From the NCBI GenBank assembly GCA_951394405.1, contig OX596334.1, positions 3,906,001 to 3,970,000 of the forward strand: DNA of 64,000 nucleotides, given 5' to 3'. Under the pieces are notes generated by a model. The model was not told the DNA's origin. It worked only from the letters and a program-made list of their open reading frames with translations, and did no database searches. Made by a program: the position numbers and the translations under genes. The stretch comes from Coprinellus micaceus (Eukaryota > Basidiomycota > Agaricomycetes > Agaricales > Psathyrellaceae). Positions within the stretch are counted from its first letter, which is position 1. Every line of letters begins with the position of its first letter. Positions 35,767 to 46,582 of the stretch are shown here, one piece after another.

Positions 35767-36229
35767 GGTTCCAGTGGGTCTTGTTGTGGCTTTTGCTTTC
35801 CATGCGTAGCTTTTCATTCTTCACCCTCCGCTTTCGACACACGCTTTCTTGGTCTTTACCTTTCTCTCTCTCTCTTGCGCCCCCTTGATATCTTTTTCTC
35901 TTCCCCTTCTGGATCACCTTTCCTTTTGACACCTTCGAAAACACGTCCTACCCACCGATAACAGGGAGATGATGTACATACATTTGTACAGGGTAAGGCA
36001 GGATGAAGGGGAACGAATATAAGTACGGACAATGGGTAAGCGTAGGCCGAGTAATGAGTTAAATGCGATTGATGAGAGATGAGTATCAATGGAAGCAAGC
36101 GGAGAGGATGGAAACACAGCGACAGATAGGGTAGCTAAGAAAGCGAAGGAGTACACATAGACAACAGAGATAGTATGGTAAAGGCCATGGTTTATATCAT
36201 ATAGGAGGTGAGGCATGGAGGATGAGGAT
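35767..36229. other. intergenic 0.46 kb
   Basis: Pyrimidine-rich (TTTCTCTCTCTCTTGCGCC) on the left, AT-richer on the right where it forms the 3' side of the minus-strand NACHT-TPR pseudogene. No gene seen. Confidence 0.4.
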
Positions 36230-39200
36230 TCAGGGTGGAGAAGGAGAAGAGGACTTTGCCGCTGCCAATTCAGCTTGGAGGCGCAGGAGCTTGGGGCGTA
36301 GGAAGTGACTTAGCGGGCATAGCGAGAGGGCCTCTTCAAAAACTGAGGTAGCTTCTTGGAGCTCTTTGACTGAGCCTGAGGACTTGTGGTGGCGGAGGAG
36401 GATGGTCGCAAGATTCATCGAGACCTCGCGATATCCGGGGTGAGTTGGTGGGGTGAGTGAAAACGACTCCCAGCTCAGCTGGAGAGCTTCGTCAAGGTGC
36501 TCGGGTTTGAAATGGAAGGCCTTCGCTAATGTGTCCAGGGTATAAGGACGGTTGGGGTGCCCAATGGGTAGAAGGGCAAGCGACTCTCGCCCAAAAGAAT
36601 TTGACTTTTCCAGGTCCTGCCTAAATCCTTGGGCTTCATACTGGAAGGTGAGCGCCCATGCCAGCTCGTTGAGAGACGTTGCGCGGCCTGTATTGCCCAG
36701 TGGACAGCATTCCAGCATCTCCTGACCCAGGGAGAGACTTTCCCCAATATCAACGATGGATGCTGTGATCTGAAAGTGACGTGTCAGGGTAGCTGCAAGA
36801 TATCGGAGAGCTGAGACATGGTCAGCATGCCCGGGTGGGCACAGTTCGAGTGCTTCCCTGAGTACTTGAACTGCCTCGTCCGAGTTGGCGGTGGATGCCG
36901 TCGCCTCAGAACAAGACTGAAGGGAAGCTGCAAGGTTTTGGAGGGCTGTGACATGGTATGCATGTCCGGGTGGGCACAGCTCTAGCGCTTGCCTGCACAG
37001 TTGAATCGCTTCGTCCAAGTCGGCGGTGGGTGTCGTTGTCATGGAACGTGACTGAAGTGAAGCAGCAAGGCTTTGGAGAGCTGCAACACGGTCTGCATGT
37101 CTGGGCGGGCATAATTCCAACACTTCCCTGCACAACTGAACCACCTCGTCCAAGTCGGTGGTGGATGCTATTGTCAGGGAACGAGAGCAAAGCAAACCCA
37201 CGAGGCATTGGAGAGCAGTGGCACGGTCTGCATGTCTGGGTGGGCACAATTCCAGCACTTCCCTGTGCAACTGAACCACCTCATGCAAGTCAGCAGTGGA
37301 TGTTGTGGTCTGGGGACGAGACTGAAGGGAGTGTGCCAGGTTTCGAAGAGCTCCACTACGGTCTGCATCTCCAGGTGGACACAATTCCAGCACTTCCCTG
37401 TGCAGTTGGACTGCTTCGTCTAAGTCGGCGATAAATGCTGTCACATGGAAGCGAGAATCGAGGGAGCATGCAAGGTTTTGGAGAGCAGTGGCACGGCCTG
37501 TGTGGCCAGGTGGGGACAATTCTAGCACTTCCCTGCGCAACTGAACCACCTCATGCAAGTCAGCGGTGGATGCCATGGTCTGGGGACAAGATTGAAGGGA
37601 GTGTGCCAGGTCACGGAGAGCTGTGATACGTTGTACATGTCCAGGTGGGCGCAGTTCGAGCACTTCCCTGCCAAGTTGAACTGCCTCTTCCAGGTTGGCG
37701 AGGGATGTTGTTGTCTGAAATCGAGAATGGAGGGAAATCGCAAGGTTTCGGAGGCAGACGGCACGGCCTGTGTGGCCAGGTGGGCACAGGTCTAGTGCCT
37801 CTCTCTGCAGATGAATTATTTCATCGAGATTGTCTATGAGTTTTGAAGAGGATGCAAGCGCGATGGCCAAGTTACTCAGGGAGCCCGCACGATTTGCATG
37901 AGCTGGAGGGCACAGAGCTAGGGCCTCTCGGTGGAGCGATATTGAACGATCTAGGTCTTGAGTGTTCCTGATGAGCTCAAAGCGACTGCAGAGTGAAGTC
38001 GCTAGTGAGAATAATGCAGTGCCTCGGTCGGGACTCGCAGATTCTTCCGCAATATCTAATGCGTTTTGATGGGCCAATACAGCCCTTTCTCCTGCGTCGA
38101 TTTCTTTGTTGTGTTCTGCTACTTCCCAGTAGGCCCAGCCTAGGGCAAGCCAGGCTTCCGCACCCTCAGATTGGAGACGAACCGCCACCTCCAAACAAGG
38201 TATTCAGAACGACCGTAATGCAGAGTCGCTCTCCAGAACCGCTGCAATGTCGCACATCAGCCTCCCTGCTTCGTCATCTGTGTACTCTCCCTCCTTCATC
38301 AGGGAGCCAGGCTTCACCAAGTCGAGAAGGAGGCTCCCCCAGTGGTGCCACTGTGCGATGCCAAGTTGTTGAAGAAGGTGGCAGTGCCTTGTTTTTGACC
38401 ACTCCACACTCCATCCAGGCCTCACTGAGGGCGTACCCTTGTAAACGTGGGTGGCCAGATATTTCGCGGCATACTTCTGTCGAGGAGTAAGGTGAAGGGC
38501 AGTGATATTTTTGGAGGCGGGAAGCAATTGGGGGAATTTCACGAGGCATGTTTCAGCCAGGCGGGAGTGTGCATCGAAAACTGAAAGATGGAAGGGGATA
38601 ACCAAGTTGGAGGACGCTGATTTACTTTGGAGATGCTCGAGTAGTGATCGGTGGAAGATGGAATCAGCAGGGTGCACTAGGCGACTGCCCTCCTTGCCTA
38701 GCGGTCGTCGTATTTGCAGAGCAGTAAGGGCACCTTGGATCTCTTCTGCTGCGTGTGCTGGTAAGTCGGTGAGGTAGGAGAAATCAGTGACTGGGAGGGG
38801 TTCCTGGAGGACTAGTGTCGCTCCCAAGTACTTCTGCGCGAGCCCTTGGGCGTCCGAATCAGGGAAAAGCCACACGAGCGCCTGGTTATACAATCAAGCC
38901 AAGTTGTTGTTTTCTCCTAGGCCTTGCCGCGAATGAAGGATGGCTTCGAGGGTCTGGTTGGGGGAGAAAAGGCTCAACCTCTTCTTCAGGAGGGAGCAAA
39001 CAATTGAAGCCCAGATGAAGAGTCCGTTAGCAAGCTCCGCGAGCTGTGTTGTCTGGCTTGGTGAAGGGCGTCGCCCGCTGTCCCAGCGTACACTGTCAAA
39101 TTGGTGGCTAAAGTACCGTTCCATGGTAATTTTCGACACGGGATGGAGTGGGTAGAGGTGTATTGAGGTGTTGTCGAATCCAAGCGCTCGAGGATCTAGC

Positions 39201-40455
39201 CGGCCTAAGAGGATAAATTTGAGCGATGGGGCCGAGGAAGAAAGAAGCGGGAGTGCCTCGATAAGACTACCGTACAACTCCCACTCGTCGACGGCGTCAA
39301 AGAGGACCGTCAACGGATGTGAACACTTCAGAGAACACACGACGTCCTTGAGGAACCGTTCAAAATGGTCCTCCAATGGCGCGCCCTTGCACAACCTGAC
39401 AGCCTCAAGGATGGCTGGTATCACCGGTGGGTGCTTTAACCCAATTTCCCGCGATATCAATTTCACGACACTCTCTGGACCTCGGGCGTCAGTGGGTATG
39501 GCACTGAGAGCCACAGAAGCGGCGAGACAACCCTTCGCACTGAGTCGATGGGTGAGGTGACGGGCGAGTGTCGACTTTCCCAGTCCTGCCGGTCCGTAGA
39601 TGAACAATGAGAGTGCCGAGGTCGGGCTTTTAGCCCAGCTTAGCACGTCCTGGACGGTGTCTTCCCTACTCCCTTCTAGGTACTCCCCTTGCTGACCGCT
39701 CAATTCTCGCTGCTTCGCTAGACTATCCCAGAGCAGAGCGTCCTCTGTTCAGAGTGTTGGTTCGAACGTCGGGTGGAGGGAGGTTAGTCGTACTCACGGC
39801 TGGTTGTCGGGAGGGTCGCATTCTCTATGTGTTTGATGTTTGTCACTGACCCATGGAAGGTATTTGTGTTGTTATCTATTGATCAGCGATCACCTCTCAG
39901 AAGTTTGCCAGAGTGATGAAACATAGAACGGTACCCACAAACATCTCCATGATGATGGGTGGATGAATCGAAGTGGAGAGATGGTTCATTCTTTTTCATC
40001 GTGACTCCCTGAAGCGAATTTGTCTGCGGTCCGCACCCAGCTCCATCGCGCTGAAGAGAAGGATACGCTGGTCCTCCTATGAACCCCGTACTTGGGCGAG
40101 TCGACGATGGGGGCGAAGGAACCGGCTGCAGTGGAGGCCCAAGGCAAAGGGGTCCCTGCGCCGGATCCTCCGCACCGCCCGGTGGGGACGAGAGTGGGGC
40201 GCATGTTGGGCCATTTCCTCCAGGCCCAACCGCAGGTTCAATGGCTTCCAAGGCGTCAGGGGTGGAATCTGCAGGCAAGGCGCCTGGGTCTGAAGCCTTG
40301 GGGCCCAACGAGGGGGTTTCTTTGCCGCTGCTTGATTGTAAAATGGCTTGCGTGATGTAGAGCTGACCCCAACGATGTTGAGAGGAGAGGCGTAAGCTGC
40401 AAAATGCGCCAGCAGACCAGGGTGCTGCGTGCACTCGTGCGCTTAGCGACGACAT
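36230..40455 (-). pseudogene. NACHT-TPR STAND pseudogene, paralogue of the 2.8 kb gene
   Basis: Exons on the minus strand: the upstream end uncertain (in-frame ATG at 40455) to 39939, then 39875-39798, then 39744-36230; introns 63 nt (GTGGGT...CAATAG) and 53 nt (GTGAGT...AACAG). The first intron falls exactly where the intact paralogue has its only intron. Walker A YGPAGLGKSTLARHL and Walker B LTVLFDAVDEWE are intact. Two in-frame TGA codons break the frame: at 38896-38894, where the paralogue has Arg CGA (DGLAR/LYYQ), and at 38206-38204, where it has Gly GGA (RSL/GIPCLEV). No frameshift is seen in 3.5 kb, so the gene is young or under only two hits. The N-terminal exon is proline-rich (PPLQPVPSPPSSTRPS) and unlike that of the paralogue. 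The TPR array is about ten units against five in the paralogue. Confidence 0.8.
36740..37970 (-). repeat. expanded TPR-coding array, about 10 units of 135 bp
   Basis: Units follow the consensus ADLDEAVQLxREVLELCPPGH, with second-helix ADR..ALQNLA.SLQSR. Recurrent plus-strand words such as CAATTCCAGCACTTCCCTG show that neighbouring units are near-identical in DNA. About five units more than in the intact paralogue, matching the roughly 220-residue difference in length of the C-terminal region. Confidence 0.8.
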
Positions 40456-41382
40456 CCCTTGGTGAGATAGCTTGCCTAGATGGGAGGGGAGGGGGATAAA
40501 GGAACGAAACCACCACGGCCTCGTGCTGTGCGACACGAGGTAAGAGCCACAACATGTCGGAGGAAAGCACAGCCAGACTCTCCTTCCCGAATTGCGTACA
40601 TTATATAAAATTCACTCACATGGATATGGACCACGCATCACCATCACCCATTTTCCTATGTAATTATAATATGTAGCATATGTACCACCGAGAGCTCTCA
40701 AATCGATCTGCGTGCCGATTCTGGGTGGCTTGCGTGCTTTGACCGCTCGGACGTCCAGTGGTGGTGGTGGTGGTGTATACGGCACTAGGTCCCTATAAAG
40801 GAACAACCGGTTTCCGTGCTCTTCCTCACCCTTTCGAGTGAGACCACGGAACGCTGGTCAGGATTGCTGGGTCGACGACAAAATCAGTCACCTTTCAGCC
40901 TCTCCCTTGCAACGTGGGCTGAATGTAGAGATCATGGAAAACGGATCGTCGTCACGATGATGTCATTTCTGAGGCCTGAGTTCGATTTGCTATTGTCTTC
41001 TGGTGAAATGAAACAAGAGGACGCTGGATCTCATCTGAGACACCTGTCGACGCCGCCGCCGACGATGAGCTCAGGGTAACTATCAGGGGACTTGAGGGTT
41101 GTGAGGCTATAACTGGACTTGTGGGCTGTGGACCGACGCTCCGCGCGGCGTAATTCCTCGGCCATAAGCCTACTGGCACCGCCACTTCCTGCCACATTTG
41201 CCACAACCCGATCATTCATCACATCATCCCATGCTGCTACCCCCCGGTCAGGGTTCTCCATCATTCCTCTCACAGTTCTCCCATACTCCAACCTCGCTTA
41301 TCGCTATCCTTCGTTCCACCTCCGACCAATGTCAAAGCATACACCCCGCATTCCTACAAGCACTCAAAAAATGATACATAAT
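40456..41382. other. 0.9 kb, nothing firmly recognised
   Basis: A minus-strand frame at 41272-41033 (MMENPDRGVAAWDDVMNDRVVANVAG) has plausible protein composition but no splice partners and no known domain. A GGTGGTGGTGG run at 40761-40773 is a short microsatellite. Confidence 0.35.
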
Positions 41383-42660
41383 TTACAAAGTTAGAGCATA
41401 GTTGTCTACGTGTACTTCGACAGGATCAAACCCCTTTGCCTTACGACCCTCTTGAACACCCACTATCCATCCATTCTCTCCAAAAACCCTCTCACTTTCA
41501 CCCCTCAGATTCACCCTGACATCCTTCAACTCCGGATATTCCCCCAATATGCAGCGTTCCACGACCCTCTGAGCATGCAACACCATGTCCGCCTCCATGA
41601 AGTAGCGACCCGGCCTGAACGACAGCGTCAATCGTTCAAGCTTTCCATGCCCTGCGGGCATCGGCATCACTTCCACCCCAGACCCCCAATCCTGCTCTAT
41701 CCACACCAGTCTCCGAAGATTCGGGCATTGTTCCGGCCAACTCTTGTATTCCGCACGTCGATAAGCTGCCCAAGGTGGTGCCACCATTACCATACTCCCC
41801 AGCTGCCCTCCGTACAAGCGAGCGAACCGATTCATACCACCCCCCGTGTCCCCGAACAGGTGGAGGGTCGCAAGGGCAGGGAGCACAGGTTCTGCCGCCA
41901 GCATCAATAAGAAGGACTGCAATGTCTCCTGCTCCCCAGGTCTGCCCTCCGGATGGTCTGGATCTCCAATGGACAGCCGCGCCAAGAACGGCTGTTCATC
42001 CAAAGGACGAGTACCCTCCCAGCTCGGGTTCGTTCCCGTCGACTCCACCCCCACAACACACAGCGTGCTCAACGGGGCCCCCTTGTTGAGCAAGGATCGG
42101 AGGTCGTAGACGCTCATACGCTCTCCCAAAGAATCGAACTGGACGTGAGCCGGCTTCACCGCCGAAAACATCAGGTCGTGGTGGGAGTAGCCTCCGTGCC
42201 TCAAGAAGACACCGTCTTGAACCGTGCGGGGAGGCACCATTATTATCTTCACCTTCTCCATCGAACCAAGCAGCGACGGAATGTGTCCCGGCTCGTACGG
42301 CCCTTCGATGTGGTACTCCACTCGCTCAACGTTGTTCATCAGGCCGGGCCCTCGGAACATAAAAACTCCTCGTTTGGCGAGCCAGCAAAGATCCACAACA
42401 TCCTGTGTGCGGCGCAGGGGGAGGAACTTCCACAGGAGAGGTAGCCCCAAGTTATAGAGCAACTTGTTGGCCCGCAGGATCGTCTTCGCGAATTTTGCGT
42501 GACGGCGCAGGAGGGGAAGCTTGTCGTCCTCGGGGTTGGGATATTCGATTACGTCGGTAAAGAACTCGTTTCCCTGGTAAAGCCTGAAGAACAGGACTCT
42601 TTCGACCAGCTCCGTTGGGAGGTCCAACAGTTTAGACACGTCCGGCATCGCAGCGTCCAT
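41383..42660 (-). CDS. F-box-type protein
   Basis: Single-exon frame of 425 residues from ATG at 42660 (MDAAMPDVSKLLDLPTEL); upstream in-frame sequence has no ATG and a GTGAGT donor-like site, so a leader intron is possible. Residues 10-50 resemble an F-box (LDLPTELVERVLFFRL). The remainder has the spaced Leu/Leu-Arg pattern of the long variable regions in basidiomycete F-box proteins (CPNLRRLVW, LERLTLSF, LKDVRVNLRGE). Family knowledge: F-box proteins recruit targets to SCF ubiquitin ligases. Clear paralogue of the broken gene at 57490 (shared xLPxE(L/V)xxxxL, GxEF, then EGxxxxEP segments). Confidence 0.6.
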   Translation of the reverse strand: MDAAMPDVSKLLDLPTELVERVLFFRLYQGNEFFTDVIEYPNPEDDKLPLLRRHAKFAKTILRANKLLYNLGLPLLWKFLPLRRTQDVVDLCWLAKRGVFMFRGPGLMNNVERVEYHIEGPYEPGHIPSLLGSMEKVKIIMVPPRTVQDGVFLRHGGYSHHDLMFSAVKPAHVQFDSLGERMSVYDLRSLLNKGAPLSTLCVVGVESTGTNPSWEGTRPLDEQPFLARLSIGDPDHPEGRPGEQETLQSFLLMLAAEPVLPALATLHLFGDTGGGMNRFARLYGGQLGSMVMVAPPWAAYRRAEYKSWPEQCPNLRRLVWIEQDWGSGVEVMPMPAGHGKLERLTLSFRPGRYFMEADMVLHAQRVVERCILGEYPELKDVRVNLRGESERVFGENGWIVGVQEGRKAKGFDPVEVHVDNYALTL

Positions 42661-42905
42661 CGTGTCCTTCGCATCTCGTTCACTTCTGTCGTCACCAGTG
42701 CAGCTTTCTTTCACTCACCTGCGAGGCAAAGTCTGTTCTCAAAGATGAGTGTTTTGCGAAGCGTTACGGTGGGCGTCAACCACTGCCTTGTTTCAACGAC
42801 TCCCTGTCTCGTGCTCCAACGAACCGTCAGTGCGGGGTAATCTGAAACCTCCCTAGGTCAACGCATCACGCAGCGCTTTCCTCCCGCCTTAATCTACGCG
42901 CTGAA

Positions 42906-43339
42906 ATGGCACATGCCGACAGGTGAGCCCAACAAACATCTCTGCTCATTCGTTATTCTGATGGCCTTCCGCGTCCAGAGGAGATAGCCCACCCACACGT
43001 TCCCCCGAGTGCGACTTGCAGAAGTTGCACCCTGCGCCTTCCCCCCCCACACAACCAAACTCCGCTCCACGTTCTGGTCTACGCCAGAAGTTTGTGAGGA
43101 TGATGCCTCATTCTACGGAATGGGAACGCTTTCCAGCGGACATCGGGACCCTCTTCAGCTCCCCGGTCATCGCAACGGATCCCACCAAGCCGCCCGACAG
43201 CATCAACGTACGTCTATGCGGCAACTGTTTCCTTACCTGCCTCAATGTTCCCTAGCCACCCAAAACAAGCACACCCTCTCAACCTACTCCCGACATTCGT
43301 CCGCCTTCGCCAGTATCTGAAGAAACCCGTCATGATTAA
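42906..43339 (+). CDS. small proline-rich hypothetical protein
   Basis: Three exons, 42906-42922, 42979-43207 and 43256-43339, introns 56 and 48 nt (GTGAGC...TCCAG; GTACGT...CCTAG), all phases consistent; 109 residues. The centre MMPHSTEWERFPADIGTLFS is non-repetitive and looks folded, while both ends are Pro/Ser/Thr-rich (SPPTRSPE; PPSPVSEETRHD). The family is not recognised. It is divergent from the F-box gene at 42660, 245 bases apart, so they may share a promoter region. Confidence 0.55.
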
Positions 43340-43439
43340 GGATGCACTCTTTAGAGGTCCCCTTTTATGCTCCCTTGCCTGTCCTCATCCCAAACCGCTA
43401 CTTCCACGTCCTCACATTAATTACCAAGTTTCCATACAA

Positions 43440-44911
43440 TCATTGCGCAGATAGTCTGGATGCAGAGCTAACCACATACATGTCCAGTCGCCGAATGACA
43501 AGCTCTACTCCCATACGTCTGAAGTCCAAAATATATTTATCCCAAACCACCTCTTCGCAACCAGGGGATGTCCAGACCGTAACCCCTCGTAGAACGGGAA
43601 CCGAGATGCGAGATATATCCTCCAATGTGCCCTTCGTCGCCTTTGTGACACCCCTCCACCACTTAGCACTCTCCCGCCTTCCCAACTCAGAGCCCTGCAT
43701 GATGTCTATGTGTTCAACGGCGGAGAGAGGTGAGGCGATCCGCTGAAAATGCTCGTGGACGATTATGACAAGTCGTCGCAGATTCGGGAGTCTTGTCAAG
43801 AAGGCGAAAGCGTGAACCCCTGCTACACCGCCTGTTGCCATAATGGTCGAACGAATACGGAATCGGTAGGCGCGCAGGAGATCATCGTCTCCACGGACGT
43901 CGAGAAGGAGGTCGACATTGTCGAGCGTAGGCATTGCATGCAGAGAGGGCACCATTAAAGTAAGGAACTCGGACAGGGCTACTCCCTCATAGCCCGGGCT
44001 ATTAATGTCACCCCTGCCCACTCGCAACATTGTCAAGGAGTGGAAGCTGATGGTCTGGTTTCCGGTGGCAACGCGGTCTGTTGGATGCCCCGTCAGGAAT
44101 AACTTAACAGTCCATCGCCAACACGGTTCGTACCTAGCTCTTCTTCGTGGTCCCCCTCACCACTGCTCGTCTCTCCTATGTCACCAGAATCGTGAAGATT
44201 CGCCTGCTCACTGCCCGAGTGCGAGCCCTCTTCTTGCTCATCTTCGGACCCAGTCTCATCCCCATCCGCTTCAGTCATGTAGATATTGACCAGCTGCAAC
44301 GTCGAAAGACCCCGACAACGGCGAGAGATGAACGCCAGCTGCGCGAGGGATGGAACTTCCTGCACGTTCAGGAACTGCAGACGAACCAGCTTCGGGCAAT
44401 AACCCACGGCCTCGATGATTCGGTCGGGGATAGGAGCTAACCATGGTCGAGGATGCTGCACCCCGTTGTTGAAAACCAGCACCTCCAGGTTGATCGAGGT
44501 CGAAATCAACCGGGCCACAGCGACATTATCGTTCAGTGGGTGAGCAGGCGAGTTCTTGCCGTCGTAAAGCGGGTGGGGCTCGTCAATGGCCAGGTCGATG
44601 TGTTTGGTCCGCTCCAAGAATGGCCGTTGGTTGTTCGGGTCTAAGGATAGTCCGTGGTTCGCAAGATATGTGAGGTCGGCGTAGGTGCGTATAAAGAGGT
44701 GCTCCCATGTCATGGACTCGCAGATCTCGTGGAACAGATGACTAACGACACTGCAGCCTTGCAGTAGGGTCTGCCGACCTATCGGGAGTGTAGGTGGGTC
44801 GTCGGGGAAGACAGAAGGCCATGTGTCCAGCAGAGGGCCAAGGTTCGAGTCACTGCCGACCAGACGAAAGATTCGAGAATAGATTTCATTCGGGAGAGAC
44901 AAGTGCACCAT
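43440..44911 (-). CDS. F-box-type protein
   Basis: Two exons, 44911-44134 and 44077-43440, with a 56-nt intron (GTACGA...CCAACAG, branch-like CTGAC); 471 residues. It starts MVHLSLPNEIYSRIFRLVGS, an F-box-like helix. The middle has LFIRTYADLTYLANH and a run of Leu-rich segments (LVRLQFLNVQEVPSLAQLAFISRRCRGLSTLQL); an acidic Glu/Asp/Gly/Ser-rich stretch precedes the intron (GDETGSEDEQEEGSHSGSE). The second exon continues with LPNLRRLVIIVHEHFQRI. Probably a variable target-binding F-box protein; target unknown. Not closely similar to its neighbours. Confidence 0.65.
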
Positions 44912-45212
44912 TGCACCGAGAGGCTAAAACGAAAGAAGGGAGGAGGGTGGTGGATTCAACCGATTCGTAACAACGATTAATAACTCTCCGTCTCCGGACA
45001 ATTTGCAAAGCGCCCGCCCCTTCCCAGGCCCGATTAAGGAAACAGAAAGGAGTACAACTCGAAGGACCCCTCAACCTATGCGACTCAGCAAAGCCCGTCC
45101 CACTAGATCGTTCTCCATCTGGCTGTCATCTGTGGTCGAACTAGAGTAGCCCCCAAAACCTCCCGCTTCTGTCTTCAGCCACCATCCATCCAGAGAGTCG
45201 TCTACACTTCGA
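44912..45212. other. 0.3 kb intergenic, nothing seen
   Basis: Short gap between two genes on the minus strand; it should hold the promoter of the F-box gene that starts at 44911 and the 3' end of the one that stops at 45213. Confidence 0.5.
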
Positions 45213-46259
45213 TTAGCCCCCATTCTCATCCCTAATAACACACGTACCATAAACAGTACGCCCGACCTGGTACCTTGGAACAGTGTACTCCCGCCACCCA
45301 TACCGCCATACGTCGAACTGACACGAACCGATACATTTCAGTGTCCAACTTACACGTACGTACCGTACCGGCGGGTCGTCCCCCTGCTCCTGGAATCTCA
45401 TACGCAGACATCGCGAGTCGAACTCCGATCGCCAAGTGGAAGGGCACGGTCCACTGGCGTTACATACGTGCTCCTCGTAACCTGCGATTTGGTTGACACT
45501 ACGGCTGAATTTGAACCCTGCGGCCGCCAGTTGATCCCTCATCCACTTCCCAAAAGACCCATCCGTGTTTGGGAAACAATTCACCAGCCCGCACCGTTTC
45601 AGAGTCAGAGTTGGGTAAAGCACAGTCAGGTGGTTATCGGCTAGATAGTTCATGAAGAGTGTGCATGGGAGCTCTAGGACAGTTGAGAGGGCGGATTCGG
45701 CACTGCGGTTGACGAAGACAGTGCAACGTTGAGGAGCCCGCCCAGGTAACTCTCGAACGTATTCGCCCAACCGACAGAGCGTTCGTGCGAAAGTCGGGTA
45801 GCCCATCACGTTGAACGAGTAGATTGCCGCTAAGGTGTCCTTCTGTATGTCGACGTCCAGCTGGTACCCCGCAGAAAGTAGTGTGGCCTGGAGCTGGTGC
45901 CAAGCGACAGTCGTACAGGGGATGTGGATTTCTAGCCGCCGTGTCCTCTTGTCCTGGATGAGTGTGTTCCACAGCGACAGGAAAATGAGGGCCAGGAGAG
46001 ACGGGCCCGATATCAAGCCGTTGATGCATCGAAGGTGGCGAAGGAATAACCCTGGGTCGTGCAACCCAAACCATGAAAGGTAGGATTCGATTGCGTGCCA
46101 CAAGCACAGTGCGACCACCCCACGAAAGGCGCGGCATACCAATCGGAGGGGAAGCAGATCCATTGGAGAACTATGGACGAAGCTTGCAATTCGAACCAAG
46201 ACCTGCTGAGGGAGCCTCGAAAGAGACGCAGTGGCGCTCACTGCGTGGCCACAGGTCAT
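45213..46259 (-). CDS. F-box-type protein, paralogue of the next gene
   Basis: Single frame of 348 residues from ATG at 46259. The F-box is at residues 13-50: SRLPQQVLVRIASFVHSS...LRLVCRAFRGVVALCLWHAI. Aligns with the gene at 46583 throughout: WFGLHDPGLFLRHLRCINGL against FFGLKDPLGILSLLRCVGGL, and RRLEIHIPCTT against ERLEIHIPSTY, so the two are a tandem duplication. C-terminal Cys and Trp residues are also conserved (VSWTLKCIGSC against VSWSLRCCATC), hinting at a folded C-terminal module. Confidence 0.65.
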   Translation of the reverse strand: MTCGHAVSATASLSRLPQQVLVRIASFVHSSPMDLLPLRLVCRAFRGVVALCLWHAIESYLSWFGLHDPGLFLRHLRCINGLISGPSLLALIFLSLWNTLIQDKRTRRLEIHIPCTTVAWHQLQATLLSAGYQLDVDIQKDTLAAIYSFNVMGYPTFARTLCRLGEYVRELPGRAPQRCTVFVNRSAESALSTVLELPCTLFMNYLADNHLTVLYPTLTLKRCGLVNCFPNTDGSFGKWMRDQLAAAGFKFSRSVNQIAGYEEHVCNASGPCPSTWRSEFDSRCLRMRFQEQGDDPPVRYVRVSWTLKCIGSCQFDVWRYGWREYTVPRYQVGRTVYGTCVIRDENGG

Positions 46260-46582
46260 GGTTAATGACTGATGGCTTTATACTCCGTGTGTAAGACCAA
46301 CCTGCAGGGCTATAGGGCATGGTTTCGACAGACGGCGTGGATTCAATACGGCAAGGTGATGGTTCGGAGCAGAAGAGGTGAACACCGATGATGTAATCTA
46401 CCGTCCTTATATACGTAAAACCATACTCGTCATCACTGACGGAGGTGTTGAAGCAAAAGGTCTGCAGAGCCGCTGTATCGTAGAGCCCTGTACTTAGGAG
46501 CAGGCCGTGCTCGAAGGCGCCGCAATCCATCTTCTTCCCCAGTCAACCACCATGCAGATGAATCCTCTGCCGAGCATCCCTT
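46260..46582. other. 0.3 kb between tandem F-box genes
   Basis: A minus-strand frame starts at an ATG at 46530 (MDCGAFEHGLLLSTGLYD) and overlaps the next gene's start in another frame. It may be an upstream ORF or chance; no domain seen. Confidence 0.3.

Noticed and set aside
39745..39797. tRNA-like GGTTCGAAC word
   Set aside because: Lies inside the second intron of the NACHT-TPR pseudogene; no cloverleaf can be drawn around it.
39995..40024. short ATG (MKKNEPS) as the start of the NACHT-TPR pseudogene
   Set aside because: It would leave only about 28 residues before the shared intron, whereas the paralogue has about 90; the upstream proline-rich frame is more likely coding.
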